A stretch of 50,373 bases of DNA from Moraxella ovis. GTDB lineage: Bacteria > Pseudomonadota > Gammaproteobacteria > Pseudomonadales > Moraxellaceae. The DNA lies in NCBI RefSeq assembly GCF_900453105.1, contig NZ_UGPW01000002.1:1-50373 (forward strand). Reading direction: 5' to 3'. The notes under the pieces are model-generated. The model was not told the DNA's origin and did not search any database. It saw only the letters and a program-made list of their open reading frames with translations. The translations under genes were made by a program, and so were the position numbers. This document shows, piece after piece, positions 1 through 5,943 of this stretch (positions are counted from its first letter, which is position 1; the number at the start of each line of letters is the position of its first letter).

Positions 1-125
1 ACATCATGCCTTTTACGATTAAATTTTTTATATATTCCGATATATTTTTTCCGCCATTTTTTTTCAAAAGCTCATAGAAATCTTGATCAACTCTGACGGC
101 TACAACTTTTGGTTTTTGCTGACAT
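1..125 (-). pseudogene. 5' part of the RHH relaxosome accessory gene, cut by the window start
   Basis: This is the N-terminal coding part of the gene that is complete at 40380-40706. The start codon is at 123-125. After the first few codons there is one extra T (a run of four where the right copy has three), which shifts the frame. The gene runs off the left edge. The fragment reflects circular overlap and a probable sequencing indel, not a real second gene. Confidence 0.8.
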
Positions 126-248
126 TTTAAAATTTCCTTGTTTACATGAAATTACCTTATTATAAACTTACAGCATAATTTCAACTATTTTGTAAACATA
201 CAAACAATGCAACTGTAAACACTCAAAAGCTTTTAATAGTAAGGCTTT

Positions 249-281
249 GAAACTGCTTTAGCAAGTTGCGTGGTGTGTGGT
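249..281 (+). other. oriT: Candidate oriT nic site, F type
   Basis: TTGCGTGGTGTGTGGT at 266-281 differs by one base from the F plasmid nic-region sequence TTGCGTGGGGTGTGGT as I remember it. By analogy the nick falls between 278 and 279, on the plus strand. Immediately 5' lies an imperfect inverted repeat (AACTGC and GCAAGTT around TTTA), in the place F has its own inverted repeat. The site neighbours the RHH-traD-traI cluster that would use it. With this polarity, 279 onward enters the recipient first and traD/traI and the tra operon last, as in F. The right copy is at 40850-40865. Confidence 0.72.
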
Positions 282-455
282 TAGAAAATCGGCTCTCTGC
301 AAGAGATTTTGTCCGTTTCTCATGCCCAATCTATATGCAATCACTTTACACATTTTTTTCCGAATTTTTAACGCGGATGATCCGACAGGCGATTTTTAAA
401 AAAACACAAAAAAAGAGATAGCCCAGCAACAGGCACCAAGGCGACGCATTAGGGC

Positions 456-613
456 GCGTTAGGGATTGCAGTGGAAATGACAAGCAAAGCCATTTTTAGA
501 AAATCTTAGACTGTGGCGGTTGAGCGGTTAGCGAAAACGCCTCAGGCTTAGATTTTCTTAATGGGTTTGTACAGTCATTGGAGCGGAAAGCCCGACCCGA
601 AGGGGAACGCCCA
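456..613. repeat. Leading-region 158-bp repeat, copy A, with long hairpin
   Basis: Nearly identical to 3371-3529, with only a few differences. Inside is a hairpin (498-558): the arms AGAAAATCTTAGACTGTGGC and GCCTCAGGCTTAGATTTTCT pair over about 23 positions with three mismatches, around a loop containing GAGCGGTTAGCG. A second small GC-rich element, GCCCGACCCGAAGGGG, follows. The place (just inside the leading edge of transfer) and the structure fit a single-stranded-DNA promoter or priming site, but neither activity is shown by sequence alone. It recurs at 41038-41195. Confidence 0.75.
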
Positions 614-635
614 GAGAAATAAAGATCAGGAAATT

Positions 636-664
636 TTGACGAAAACAAGAATATGTTGTAAAAT
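636..664 (+). promoter_or_regulatory. Sigma70-like promoter for the 112-aa leading gene
   Basis: A -35 box TTGACG and a -10 box TAAAAT are spaced by 17 bp and lie about 30 bp before the start codon at 695. This is a near-consensus double-stranded promoter. It is repeated in the right copy. Confidence 0.6.
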
Positions 665-694
665 CTATGGACAACCAAAAATAGGAATATCTTT

Positions 695-1033
695 ATGAAT
701 CAGTTTAACCAAAACACCTTTAATAGTAGCCTTAATAACACCGCTGAGAATGCGCCACAATCAAACCAGATCGACGCCAGCACACCAAGCGAACCAAACA
801 CCATACCAAAAGAAAAAGAAGCGCTAACGCCAACCCAGCGCAAAATGCAAAAGCTCATGGAGCAGATGGAAAAACTGAAAGAGCAAGAAGCTGCCGAACG
901 CCAAAAAGCGGCGGAAAAACAAGAAAAAGAAGTTTTGAAATTGCTGAAAAAATCAGGCTTTTTTAAATATAATACCAAGCAAATTGAAAAGGCATTACCC
1001 CAGATACTCCAATTGCTTGATAGCCAACGATAA
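695..1033 (+). CDS. Hypothetical coiled-coil protein, first gene of the leading region
   Basis: A 112-residue protein of unknown function, identical in both copies. The first 40 residues are rich in Asn, Gln, Ser, Thr and Pro and look disordered. Residues about 45-85 are very rich in Lys, Glu, Gln and Ala with heptad spacing, suggesting a single coiled coil or long charged helix. The C-terminal 30 residues (GFFKYNTKQIEKALPQIL) could form a small helical domain. A good promoter lies upstream and a strong terminator follows at 1038-1067, so it is a one-gene unit. It enters the recipient first if the oriT call is right. I do not recognise a family. Confidence 0.72.
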   Translation: MNQFNQNTFNSSLNNTAENAPQSNQIDASTPSEPNTIPKEKEALTPTQRKMQKLMEQMEKLKEQEAAERQKAAEKQEKEVLKLLKKSGFFKYNTKQIEKALPQILQLLDSQR

Positions 1034-1037
1034 AACG

Positions 1038-1067
1038 AAAAAGCCCATTAAAAATAATGGGCTTTTT
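1038..1067 (+). terminator. Rho-independent terminator after the 112-aa gene
   Basis: A perfect 13-bp stem (AAAAAGCCCATTA with TAATGGGCTTTTT) around an AAAA loop, ending in a T run. It starts a few bases after the stop codon and could also end minus-strand transcripts coming from the 1083-1365 gene. Confidence 0.85.
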
Positions 1068-1082
1068 AATTAGCATTTTAAA

Positions 1083-1365
1083 TCAAATATCGTGATTCTC
1101 ATGCCGTCTATATTGAAATAGCTGGCTAAAAAATTTACTTCATAGTTGCAATTTTTGTGGTAGGTTTCTTTGATGAAATTTCCATGCGTTCAAAGATGAT
1201 GCTAATGCCTGCTTGGGTGATATGACCGAGGTCAAAATGTGAAAATTTTTCAAAGATTTCACAATTTAGCTGATGTTCATTCAGCAAATTATTTTTTTCT
1301 AAAATTTCAAAACAGATGCTAACATCATCAGAATAATCATTGGTTAAATCAAACATTTTTAGCAT
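1083..1365 (-). pseudogene. Left copy of the 94-aa hypothetical gene, frameshifted (probable sequence error)
   Basis: The intact version is 41664-41948. In this copy two single bases are missing, one in the T run near 1180 and one near 1095, so the frame ends early after about 65 shared residues. The start (MLKMFDLTNDYSDDVS) is unchanged and overlaps the 82-aa gene by 7 nt. Because the defect appears only in the contig-end copy it is most likely an assembly error. Confidence 0.75.
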
Positions 1366-1607
1366 TCCTCATAGTTTATTTTTTGATTTATTTTTTGCCC
1401 ATAAATTTTCATTAAATAATGTATTGCCGTCCAGCGTTCACCCTTAATTCTTAGATAGGGTTTACCACAATTCCAAGCTAATTTTAAACCCAATTTTTCA
1501 GCAATATCACCCGTTATATCTCGAATTTCATCATTAGTAACATGAAAAAAGCTAAAACAATGGTTTAGGGCGTTTGTTGAATTTCTAATGATGGCTAAAA
1601 TTTTCAT
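1359..1607 (-). CDS. Hypothetical 82-aa protein
   Basis: An 82-residue protein of unknown function, identical in both copies. It begins MKILAIIRNSTNALNHCF and contains a C-terminal stretch with WNCGKPYLRIKGERWTAI. No signal peptide or membrane helix is evident. A good ribosome site (GGAG) lies about 9 nt before the start. Its stop region overlaps the start of the next minus-strand gene by 7 nt, so the two are probably translationally coupled. Minus-strand orientation means the transferred plus strand is its template. Confidence 0.68.
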   Translation of the reverse strand: MKILAIIRNSTNALNHCFSFFHVTNDEIRDITGDIAEKLGLKLAWNCGKPYLRIKGERWTAIHYLMKIYGQKINQKINYEEC

Positions 1608-1636
1608 TTTTAAATCTCCGTCTTATTATCTTTAGT

Positions 1637-1673
1637 ATCATTGCTAGGCACTAGCCTAGCAATGATTTTTTAT
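1637..1673 (+). terminator. Perfect 13-bp hairpin with T run between leading-region genes
   Basis: ATCATTGCTAGGC pairs perfectly with GCCTAGCAATGAT around ACTA, followed on the plus strand by TTTTTTA. The genes on both sides read on the minus strand, where no T run follows, so it looks like a terminator for plus-strand (antisense) transcripts. It may instead act as a processing or attenuation hairpin between the two minus-strand units. The right copy is at about 42220-42256. Confidence 0.55.
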
Positions 1674-1675
1674 TT

Positions 1676-2396
1676 TTAATAATATCTTGAGTAATAGTCC
1701 TCTTTGTAATTTCCTTTTTCATCTTTTAATTTTAAACTTGCACTACAACATGAATTAATATTAATTCTAGCAGAAATCACGCCATTTTGATTTTTGCTAA
1801 TACTTACCTGTTTTTGAATAATTTCATCATCAATAAAATCATTTACGGAAGGCAGACAAGTGCCAGACATATTCGGATTTTCTTTTTGAAAAGATTTGGC
1901 AATTTCTTTAAGTAGCAGCGTTTTTTTGCCCTTAATCCTACTACTTGATAATAATCAACATTGGTTTGTTCATATCCCAAACGCATATAAAAACATCGCC
2001 AACATTTAAAACATCTTGAGCATTTTTCATTTGCTGTTTTTCAAGCTTTTTTGCGCTTGTCTTTCTTGTTTTCTTTGTACAATTTTCAAAACATTATTAG
2101 CCCAATTTTGAACAAATGCCGTCAAATCTTGTAAAGTTTTAAAGAAATATCGGAACGCTGGATTTTTCGCTTTATTGGGCAAAACCAACACCAATAACGC
2201 CATCATTAAATGATTTTAAAAAATCATCCCCGTTAAATTCGGTGAAATAATACGCCAATTGGCTATTATCGCCACATTGTGCCTTGCGGCTCTCAAAAAT
2301 GCTTTGATACAATGATTTATTTTTGACAGTTGCCAAAAAATTATTAAACGCATTCATTGGATTTTGTGCAGCTTGGGCGATTGGATAAGTATTCAT
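1676..2396 (-). pseudogene. Left copy of the 240-aa leading-region gene, frameshifted (probable sequence error)
   Basis: The intact version is 42259-42981. In this copy several one-base differences split the frame into pieces, a C-terminal fragment at 1676-1870 and an N-terminal fragment at 2172-2396. Upstream control sequences (2401-2497) are intact. See the right copy for the protein description. Confidence 0.75.
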
Positions 2397-2400
2397 AATA

Positions 2401-2497
2401 TTTACCTTGATTAGTTGAGTTTTTAATTTACCCGATTGGGCGTACCATCAAAAGGCTTGCATCCCCTTTTGATGTTTTATATTATATAATATAAAAC
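2401..2497 (-). promoter_or_regulatory. Leading-region control element 1: AT palindrome promoter, hairpin, conserved tail
   Basis: Read on the minus strand toward the gene starting at 2396: a 24-bp perfect AT palindrome (2474-2497) holding a TATAAT-like -10; a hairpin at 2446-2474 with arms CATCAAAAGG and CCTTTTGATG and loop GGATGCAAG; then ACTCAACTAATCAAGG (complement of 2405-2420), whose AAGG serves as part of the ribosome site. The same block precedes the antirestriction gene (5428-5522), and a diverged form precedes the 65-aa gene (4429-4471). The right copy is 42986-43082. Confidence 0.7.
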
Positions 2498-2564
2498 AAG
2501 ATAAAGCAAGCATTATTTGCAAAATTTTTCAGAAAAAAAAATTAAAAATTCGCCAAAATTCCTT

Positions 2565-2600
2565 GATTTTTTATAATATACATTATATAATATAAAACAT
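2565..2600 (+). promoter_or_regulatory. AT-palindrome promoter of the 110-aa membrane protein gene
   Basis: The sequence before the plus-strand gene at 2629 contains TATAATATACATTATATAAT followed by ATAAAAC, which resembles the palindromes at 2474-2497, 5500-5522 and 5917-5934. A shared regulator, perhaps the small RHH protein encoded at 5718-5891, may bind them all; this is inference. Confidence 0.5.
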
Positions 2601-2628
2601 ATAGACGGCAAGGCAAAAAGGTGATATT

Positions 2629-3009
2629 ATGTACATTGACGATAGTAAATTAAATTCTTACAGTCATGAAGAATTGGAGAAAAGAAAAATGGTAATTGAT
2701 ATTACAAAAGTTATTCATGATATGCAAATGGATAAACAACGATATGAAAATGAGCGGATGGAAAGACAAGCTCAATTAGATGCTGAGGCTGAGGAACGCA
2801 GGGTGAGAATTGCTAAAATGCAAGCTGAAATTGATGAAGTTATCAAGAAAACGAAACATCACCCGTCATCAGCTATCATTGTAGCGTCGATTGCTTGTTT
2901 TGGTAGTATTGTGGTCGCATTAATTGCGGCGGTTGCATTCTGGGCTAAGAAATCCAGTTTAACTCTAAATAAAACGCCGTCTATATCAATTTTAACTTGC
3001 AAAAGTTAA
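2629..3009 (+). CDS. Coiled-coil protein with C-terminal membrane helix (left copy, altered C-terminus)
   Basis: The reading frame of 126 residues has an N-terminal charged coiled coil (about 15-75) and a hydrophobic helix (about 84-107). Near 2942 this copy has one G more than the right copy. The right copy gives a 110-residue protein ending FWLRNPV right after the membrane helix, while this copy reads on into FWAKKSSLTLNK and into the foldback region. The right-copy version (43214-43546) is probably correct. Confidence 0.6.
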   Translation: MYIDDSKLNSYSHEELEKRKMVIDITKVIHDMQMDKQRYENERMERQAQLDAEAEERRVRIAKMQAEIDEVIKKTKHHPSSAIIVASIACFGSIVVALIAAVAFWAKKSSLTLNKTPSISILTCKS

Positions 3010-3061
3010 AATTGTTTGTATCATCTTTTTGGAGGAGCCAGCAGAGCCCCATAAAACTAGT

Positions 3062-3354
3062 GGCATCAATCCCCACAAGACCTGCAACAAAAAACCAAAA
3101 CGCCCGCTTTTGCGTTTTGGTTTTTTGTTTGTACCATCTTCCCGTTTTCACCTGCGTCGCCCCGCCACGAATTAATTTTTTTGCTGTCAAGGGCAAAATC
3201 AACCCCTTGCCCTTTAGGGTGAAAAAAATTTTCAGGTGCTTTTTCTGAAAATTTTTTTCAGGGTTTATTTTGCCCTGCAAAAAATTAGAGTTGCGGATAA
3301 GGCGATGCAACGGTGGAAACGGTCAAGATGGTAGGTCTTGTGGGGATTGATGCC
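3062..3354. repeat. 293-nt nested foldback in the leading region
   Basis: The outer arms 3062-3083 and 3333-3354 are a perfect 22-bp inverted repeat. Inside, 3133-3161 pairs imperfectly with 3301-3332, and AGGGCAAAAT (3190-3199) pairs with ATTTTGCCCT (3267-3276). Two further perfect hairpins sit within it: 3086-3103 with 3112-3129 (18 bp) and 3221-3235 with 3245-3259 (15 bp). As single strand the whole region would fold into one branched structure. It lies between the membrane-protein gene and hairpin repeat copy B. Possible roles are a single-strand origin, an ssDNA promoter, or a remnant of a mobile foldback element. The right copy is 43645-43935. Confidence 0.8.
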
Positions 3355-3370
3355 TTCCTCTTCCGCTTTT

Positions 3371-3529
3371 GCGTTAGGGATTGCAGTGGAAATGACAAGC
3401 AAAGCCATTTTTAGAAAATCTTAGACTGTGGCGGTTGAGCGGTTAGCGAAAACGCCCTCAGGCTTAGATTTTCTTAATGGGTTTGTGCAGTCATTGGAAC
3501 GGAAAGCCCGACCCGAAGGGGAACGCCCA
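3371..3529. repeat. Leading-region 158-bp repeat, copy B, with long hairpin
   Basis: Near-identical to 456-613 (for example GTGCAG for GTACAG and GGAACGG for GGAGCGG). The hairpin occupies 3413-3474. It begins 16 bp after the 293-nt foldback ends, so the two structures adjoin. The small plus-strand open frame across it (3477-3680) is not considered a gene. This copy carries one extra C in the loop-side arm compared with the right copy (43952-44109). Confidence 0.75.
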
Positions 3530-3576
3530 AAAAATAATTCAATACCATCACCAGCACACAACCAAAGCCATTAAAA

Positions 3577-4050
3577 ATCAGCGCTCAATCAGCTTAGAAC
3601 GCTTGCTTTTCGCTCGTAAAGGAATTTTGAAGGCTAGACTATACTCACGCTTACACGACGAAATACAGGCTTCTGTGTAGCCTAAACAACGCTCTTGATA
3701 ACGGCTGATGATATCATCCACTTTATCAAAATCTTTGCTTTTGTTGCTGGCATCACGGCCTTTGGTGGCAAAGCATTCATTGAACAGGTGCTAGGGAAAT
3801 TGATTTTCCAGATGCCTTTGGCAATTCGGGCCGCCAAAATCGCCGTCATGTCCAAGTGCTCCAATTGAGCAATTAGTTTGAGAGATTCAAACGCTGATTG
3901 CTGGCGCACTTTACGCACCAAGCCTGACAGATACGCCGCTTGCGAATATTGGTTCATTTCTTGATATTCTTGATCACTGATCAGCTGGCAATGTATCTGG
4001 GGAAGTTTGTTCGTAAACTCCATTTTAAAAATACCAAAAACGATTAACAC
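3577..4050 (-). pseudogene. Left copy of the 157-aa hypothetical gene, frameshifted (probable sequence error)
   Basis: The intact version is 44158-44631. Here one A is missing near 3786, so the frame breaks after about 87 residues and an altered tail is read. See the right copy for the description. Confidence 0.75.
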
Positions 4051-4127
4051 ATAAATATTAAATAAATAAATTTATTATAATATAACCAAATTTTAAAATC
4101 ATACAAATTTTTTATTCTAACCGAAAA

Positions 4128-4153
4128 AACGCCGTATCGCTAGATACGGCGTT
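4128..4153 (-). terminator. Rho-independent terminator of the 65-aa gene
   Basis: Perfect 11-bp stem (AACGCCGTATC with GATACGGCGTT) and GCTA loop. On the minus strand it runs into six T residues, so it ends transcripts from the 4171-4368 gene. The right copy is at about 44709-44734. Confidence 0.85.
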
Positions 4154-4170
4154 CTATCCTTTCATCCGAA

Positions 4171-4368
4171 TCATCCCTTAGGCTGCTCGATGCCATAGTG
4201 CTTGTATAGCAGCGACAAAGCCAGCGCCGTGAACGGAGTATCATCCGCATCAATGGCGGCCAAAATATCTGCATCCGCTTCTACGGAGAAAATGACGATT
4301 TTTTTAATTAACCCTTCTTCATATTTTTTAATGGCTCGTCGGGTGTATTCTGGGGTAATGTTGCTCAT
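4171..4368 (-). CDS. Hypothetical 65-aa leading-region protein
   Basis: A 65-residue protein, identical in both copies. It starts MSNITPEYTRRAIKKYEEGL and is rich in acidic residues in its second half (SVEADADILAAIDADDTPF). It may be a small helical DNA-mimic-like or regulatory protein, but I do not recognise it. AGGAAAAG lies before the start as a ribosome site. It has its own terminator (4128-4153). Upstream, at 4429-4471, is a diverged form of the hairpin element that precedes the antirestriction gene, so it probably belongs to the same leading-region regulon. Confidence 0.65.
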   Translation of the reverse strand: MSNITPEYTRRAIKKYEEGLIKKIVIFSVEADADILAAIDADDTPFTALALSLLYKHYGIEQPKG

Positions 4369-4428
4369 GGTCTTTTCCTAATTTGACAAATAACAAGAGT
4401 AATGATAACATAATCACCAATCAAGATA

Positions 4429-4471
4429 CTTGATTAGTTGAGAAATCCCCAAGTTGCATCCTTGGGGATTT
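4429..4471 (-). promoter_or_regulatory. Leading-region control element 3 (diverged)
   Basis: CTTGATTAGTTGAG (4429-4442) is followed by a perfect 11-bp hairpin (4443-4453 with 4461-4471) whose loop on the minus strand contains GATGCAA. Both parts match elements 1 and 2 in order and orientation, although the stem sequence differs (compensated). On the plus strand a TTTTGTTTTTT tract follows, so it could also act as a terminator. It lies between the 65-aa gene and the 111-aa gene. The right copy is at about 45010-45052. Confidence 0.6.
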
Positions 4472-4477
4472 TGTTTT

Positions 4478-4813
4478 TTAGCAATTATCAAACAAATAAA
4501 TTTTTCCCTCAAGATGTTTTTTAAAGTGCGCTTGAATTGGATGATCCACGCCAATATCAATGCGTACAATCTGGCAATAGCCCTTACCTTCAAATCCTGC
4601 AAAATATCGCTCGATCCAGCGCTTGATTTGTGAGGCGCTCATTTTAGCAAGCTCTGTAGAGACAGATTTTCGAAGGCAGATATTAGAAAAACCCACAGAT
4701 ACCCTAGACAACTCATTGCAATATTTGAATGAAATTTTGATATAGTCTGCATCTAGGGTTGATGGTTTATATACTTGAACCAAGGTGCTGATTGCTGTAA
4801 TTAATCGCTTCAT
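4478..4813 (-). CDS. Hypothetical 111-aa leading-region protein
   Basis: The start chosen is the second methionine (MKRLITAISTLVQVYKP) because GGAG lies 8 nt upstream; an earlier ATG at 4831 would add six residues. The protein has no evident membrane segment and includes MSASQIKRWIERYFAGFEGK and a C-terminal IYLFDNC. It is unchanged in both copies. I do not recognise a family. It lies 66 bp downstream of the antirestriction gene on the same strand and may be co-transcribed with it. Confidence 0.62.
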   Translation of the reverse strand: MKRLITAISTLVQVYKPSTLDADYIKISFKYCNELSRVSVGFSNICLRKSVSTELAKMSASQIKRWIERYFAGFEGKGYCQIVRIDIGVDHPIQAHFKKHLEGKIYLFDNC

Positions 4814-4879
4814 GTGTATGCTCCATGCCATCTTTGGCCAGTACCTGCACCAAAGATGGGTTATTGTCCTTAATGAAAT

Positions 4880-5422
4880 TCAATCGGTGAACTTGTAAAA
4901 TTCACGGCTAAATTTACGGTAGCTGATGATTAAATCAGCATCTTGGCTGTCATACACCTGATTATACAGTTTTTCTAGCGCCCACAGTCTGGCATTGTGA
5001 TATTTTTGACTGAGCAATACAGCATCTGATTGGTTGATGTGGTAAAAGGCACGACCCAAGGCAATGAATGAGCAGATAAAACCAAAGGTTTTGTTGTCCA
5101 TCACGCCTTCGGCGTAGTTAAGGCGATTGGCACAGGTAAATAATTTGTCGTCCGCTGGATAGCAGAAAAACACCTTGCCATCATCCATTTCGGCAAATTC
5201 CCAATAGCCGCCCTTGTATTCTTCGTTAAGCATACCAGCGATTTCATACAAGCAGTGTTTAAACGCTACAGCGGCACGAGAACCCAAATGATCTGCTAAA
5301 AATTCTGAGCGGCCTTGTTCATTGGCAATGGCAATATCAGCCACAGGGAACAAAACAGGGTTTTGTGCGGTGGATACGCCAATAGAAAATTCTTTGGCTT
5401 CTTGTACGGTTAATTTGTTCAT
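4880..5422 (-). CDS. Antirestriction protein, ArdB/KlcA-like
   Basis: The 180-residue protein has the ArdB/KlcA core: YKGGYWEFAEMDDGKVFFCYP (about residues 69-89, compare the family's YNGGYW-F pattern) followed by NYAEGVMDNKTFGFICSFIAL. ArdB and KlcA proteins protect incoming plasmid DNA from type I restriction. Its place in the leading region, entering early and using the transferred strand as template, fits that role. It is preceded by control element 2 (palindromic promoter, hairpin, conserved tail). Identical in both copies. The N-terminal 50 residues are less like the family. The assignment rests on motif recognition, not on alignment. Confidence 0.75.
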   Translation of the reverse strand: MNKLTVQEAKEFSIGVSTAQNPVLFPVADIAIANEQGRSEFLADHLGSRAAVAFKHCLYEIAGMLNEEYKGGYWEFAEMDDGKVFFCYPADDKLFTCANRLNYAEGVMDNKTFGFICSFIALGRAFYHINQSDAVLLSQKYHNARLWALEKLYNQVYDSQDADLIISYRKFSREFYKFTD

Positions 5423-5427
5423 AACAT

Positions 5428-5522
5428 TTACCTTGATTAGTTGAGTTTATATTTTGCCCAATTGGGCGTACCATCAAAAGGCTTGCATCCCCTTTTGATG
5501 TTTTATATTATATAATATAAAC
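5428..5522 (-). promoter_or_regulatory. Leading-region control element 2, upstream of the antirestriction gene
   Basis: Same layout as 2401-2497: AT palindrome with a TATAAT-like box (about 5500-5522), hairpin 5472-5500 with loop GGATGCAAG on the minus strand, a second small hairpin GCCCAATTGGGC, then ACTCAACTAATCAAGG leading into the ribosome site. Between the two full copies only spacer bases differ, so selection on this structure is likely. The right copy is 46009-46103. Confidence 0.7.
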
Positions 5523-5579
5523 AAAAGCAAAGCAAGTTATATTTGCAATTTTTTTAATAGTTTAACTATTTTTGCCCAC

Positions 5580-5694
5580 TGCTTGAGCGGTTTATCCACA
5601 GGCCGCCGCCCCCGCCGTGCGCCCCCATAACGCTGACGGCGAAGGGGCGGCGATAGACTGTGGATAATACCGCAATACAACGATATTTATTTTA
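5580..5694. repeat. 115-bp repeat with inverted DnaA boxes, copy 1
   Basis: Nearly identical to 9090-9204. It holds two consensus DnaA boxes in inverted orientation, TTATCCACA at 5592-5600 and TGTGGATAA at 5659-5667. Between them is a GC-rich imperfect inverted repeat (GCCGCCGCCCC with GGGGCGGCG, and GCCGT with ACGGC). The region would form a cruciform with DnaA boxes at its base. The two copies flank the rep and H-NS block, suggesting a role in replication control or a recombination substrate. It recurs in the right copy. Confidence 0.85.
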
Positions 5695-5696
5695 GT

Positions 5697-5718
5697 AAAT
5701 TTGCGTCGACGCAAATTT
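5697..5718. promoter_or_regulatory. Palindrome site 1 (candidate KorB/ParB site)
   Basis: A 22-bp perfect palindrome with core TTTGCGTCGACGCAAA. It lies between the DnaA-box repeat and the 3' end of the small RHH gene, overlapping its stop codon by one base. The right copy is 46278-46299. Confidence 0.75.
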
Positions 5719-5891
5719 TATGGATGGGCTTTATCGTCCGCCAGTTGATAATGCTCTCTGAGCAGCTGGCGCATTAATGCACTAAAAACAACCGATTGAT
5801 CATTTTGTATCGCTTGAATTAATGCTTGGTCTTTCACTTTATTAAAAACCACATTTTTTTGTTTGCGTGCTGGTTTCTTTGCTTGACTCAT
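5718..5891 (-). CDS. Small RHH/CopG-like DNA-binding protein
   Basis: A 57-residue protein with a basic N-terminus (MSQAKKPARKQKNVVFNKV) and a segment VVFSALMRQLLREHYQLA typical of the second helix of ribbon-helix-helix repressors. A strong ribosome site (GAGGA) lies 8 nt upstream. The promoter region 5892-5943 holds an AT-rich imperfect palindrome, probably an autoregulatory operator. The gene lies directly downstream of rep on the same strand, like CopG-type copy-control genes elsewhere. The family assignment is tentative because the protein is short. Confidence 0.6.
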   Translation of the reverse strand: MSQAKKPARKQKNVVFNKVKDQALIQAIQNDQSVVFSALMRQLLREHYQLADDKAHP

Positions 5892-5910
5892 GATAACATC
5901 CTCATTGAAA

Positions 5911-5940
5911 ATTTAATACATTATATAATATGTAATATAT
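5911..5940 (-). promoter_or_regulatory. AT-palindrome promoter/operator of the small RHH gene
   Basis: TACATTATATAATATGTA (5917-5934) is an 18-bp imperfect palindrome containing a -10-like TATAAT, between rep and the RHH start. It resembles the palindromes upstream of the leading-region genes at 2474, 2580 and 5500, which suggests a shared regulator. Confidence 0.5.
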
Positions 5941-5943
5941 AAA

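Larger units (their letters stand above)
126..694. other. Intergenic oriT region
   Basis: This 569-bp gap lies between the relaxosome accessory gene and the first leading-region gene. It holds an F-like nic sequence at 266-281 with an imperfect inverted repeat just 5' of it, A/T-rich stretches around 160-240 and 395-415, and one copy of a 158-bp repeat (456-613) that contains a long hairpin. I see no credible gene. A short minus-strand open frame across 496-678 is a by-product of the hairpin repeat. The right copy of the region is 40707-41276. Confidence 0.7.

Noticed and set aside
496..678. A 60-codon minus-strand open frame
   Set aside because: It runs through the hairpin repeat, lacks a ribosome site and is not preserved in frame in repeat copy B.
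1637..1673. An attenuator or riboswitch
   Set aside because: It is only a simple perfect hairpin with a T run on the strand opposite to the genes; a terminator is the simplest call.
2560..3070. Neisseria-type DNA uptake sequences (GCCGTCTGAA), suggested by repeated GCCGTCTAT
   Set aside because: The last bases do not match and the full 10-mer was not seen, so Neisseriaceae origin is not supported.
3477..3680. A 67-codon plus-strand open frame
   Set aside because: It starts within hairpin repeat B and runs antisense through the end of the 157-aa gene; no ribosome site.
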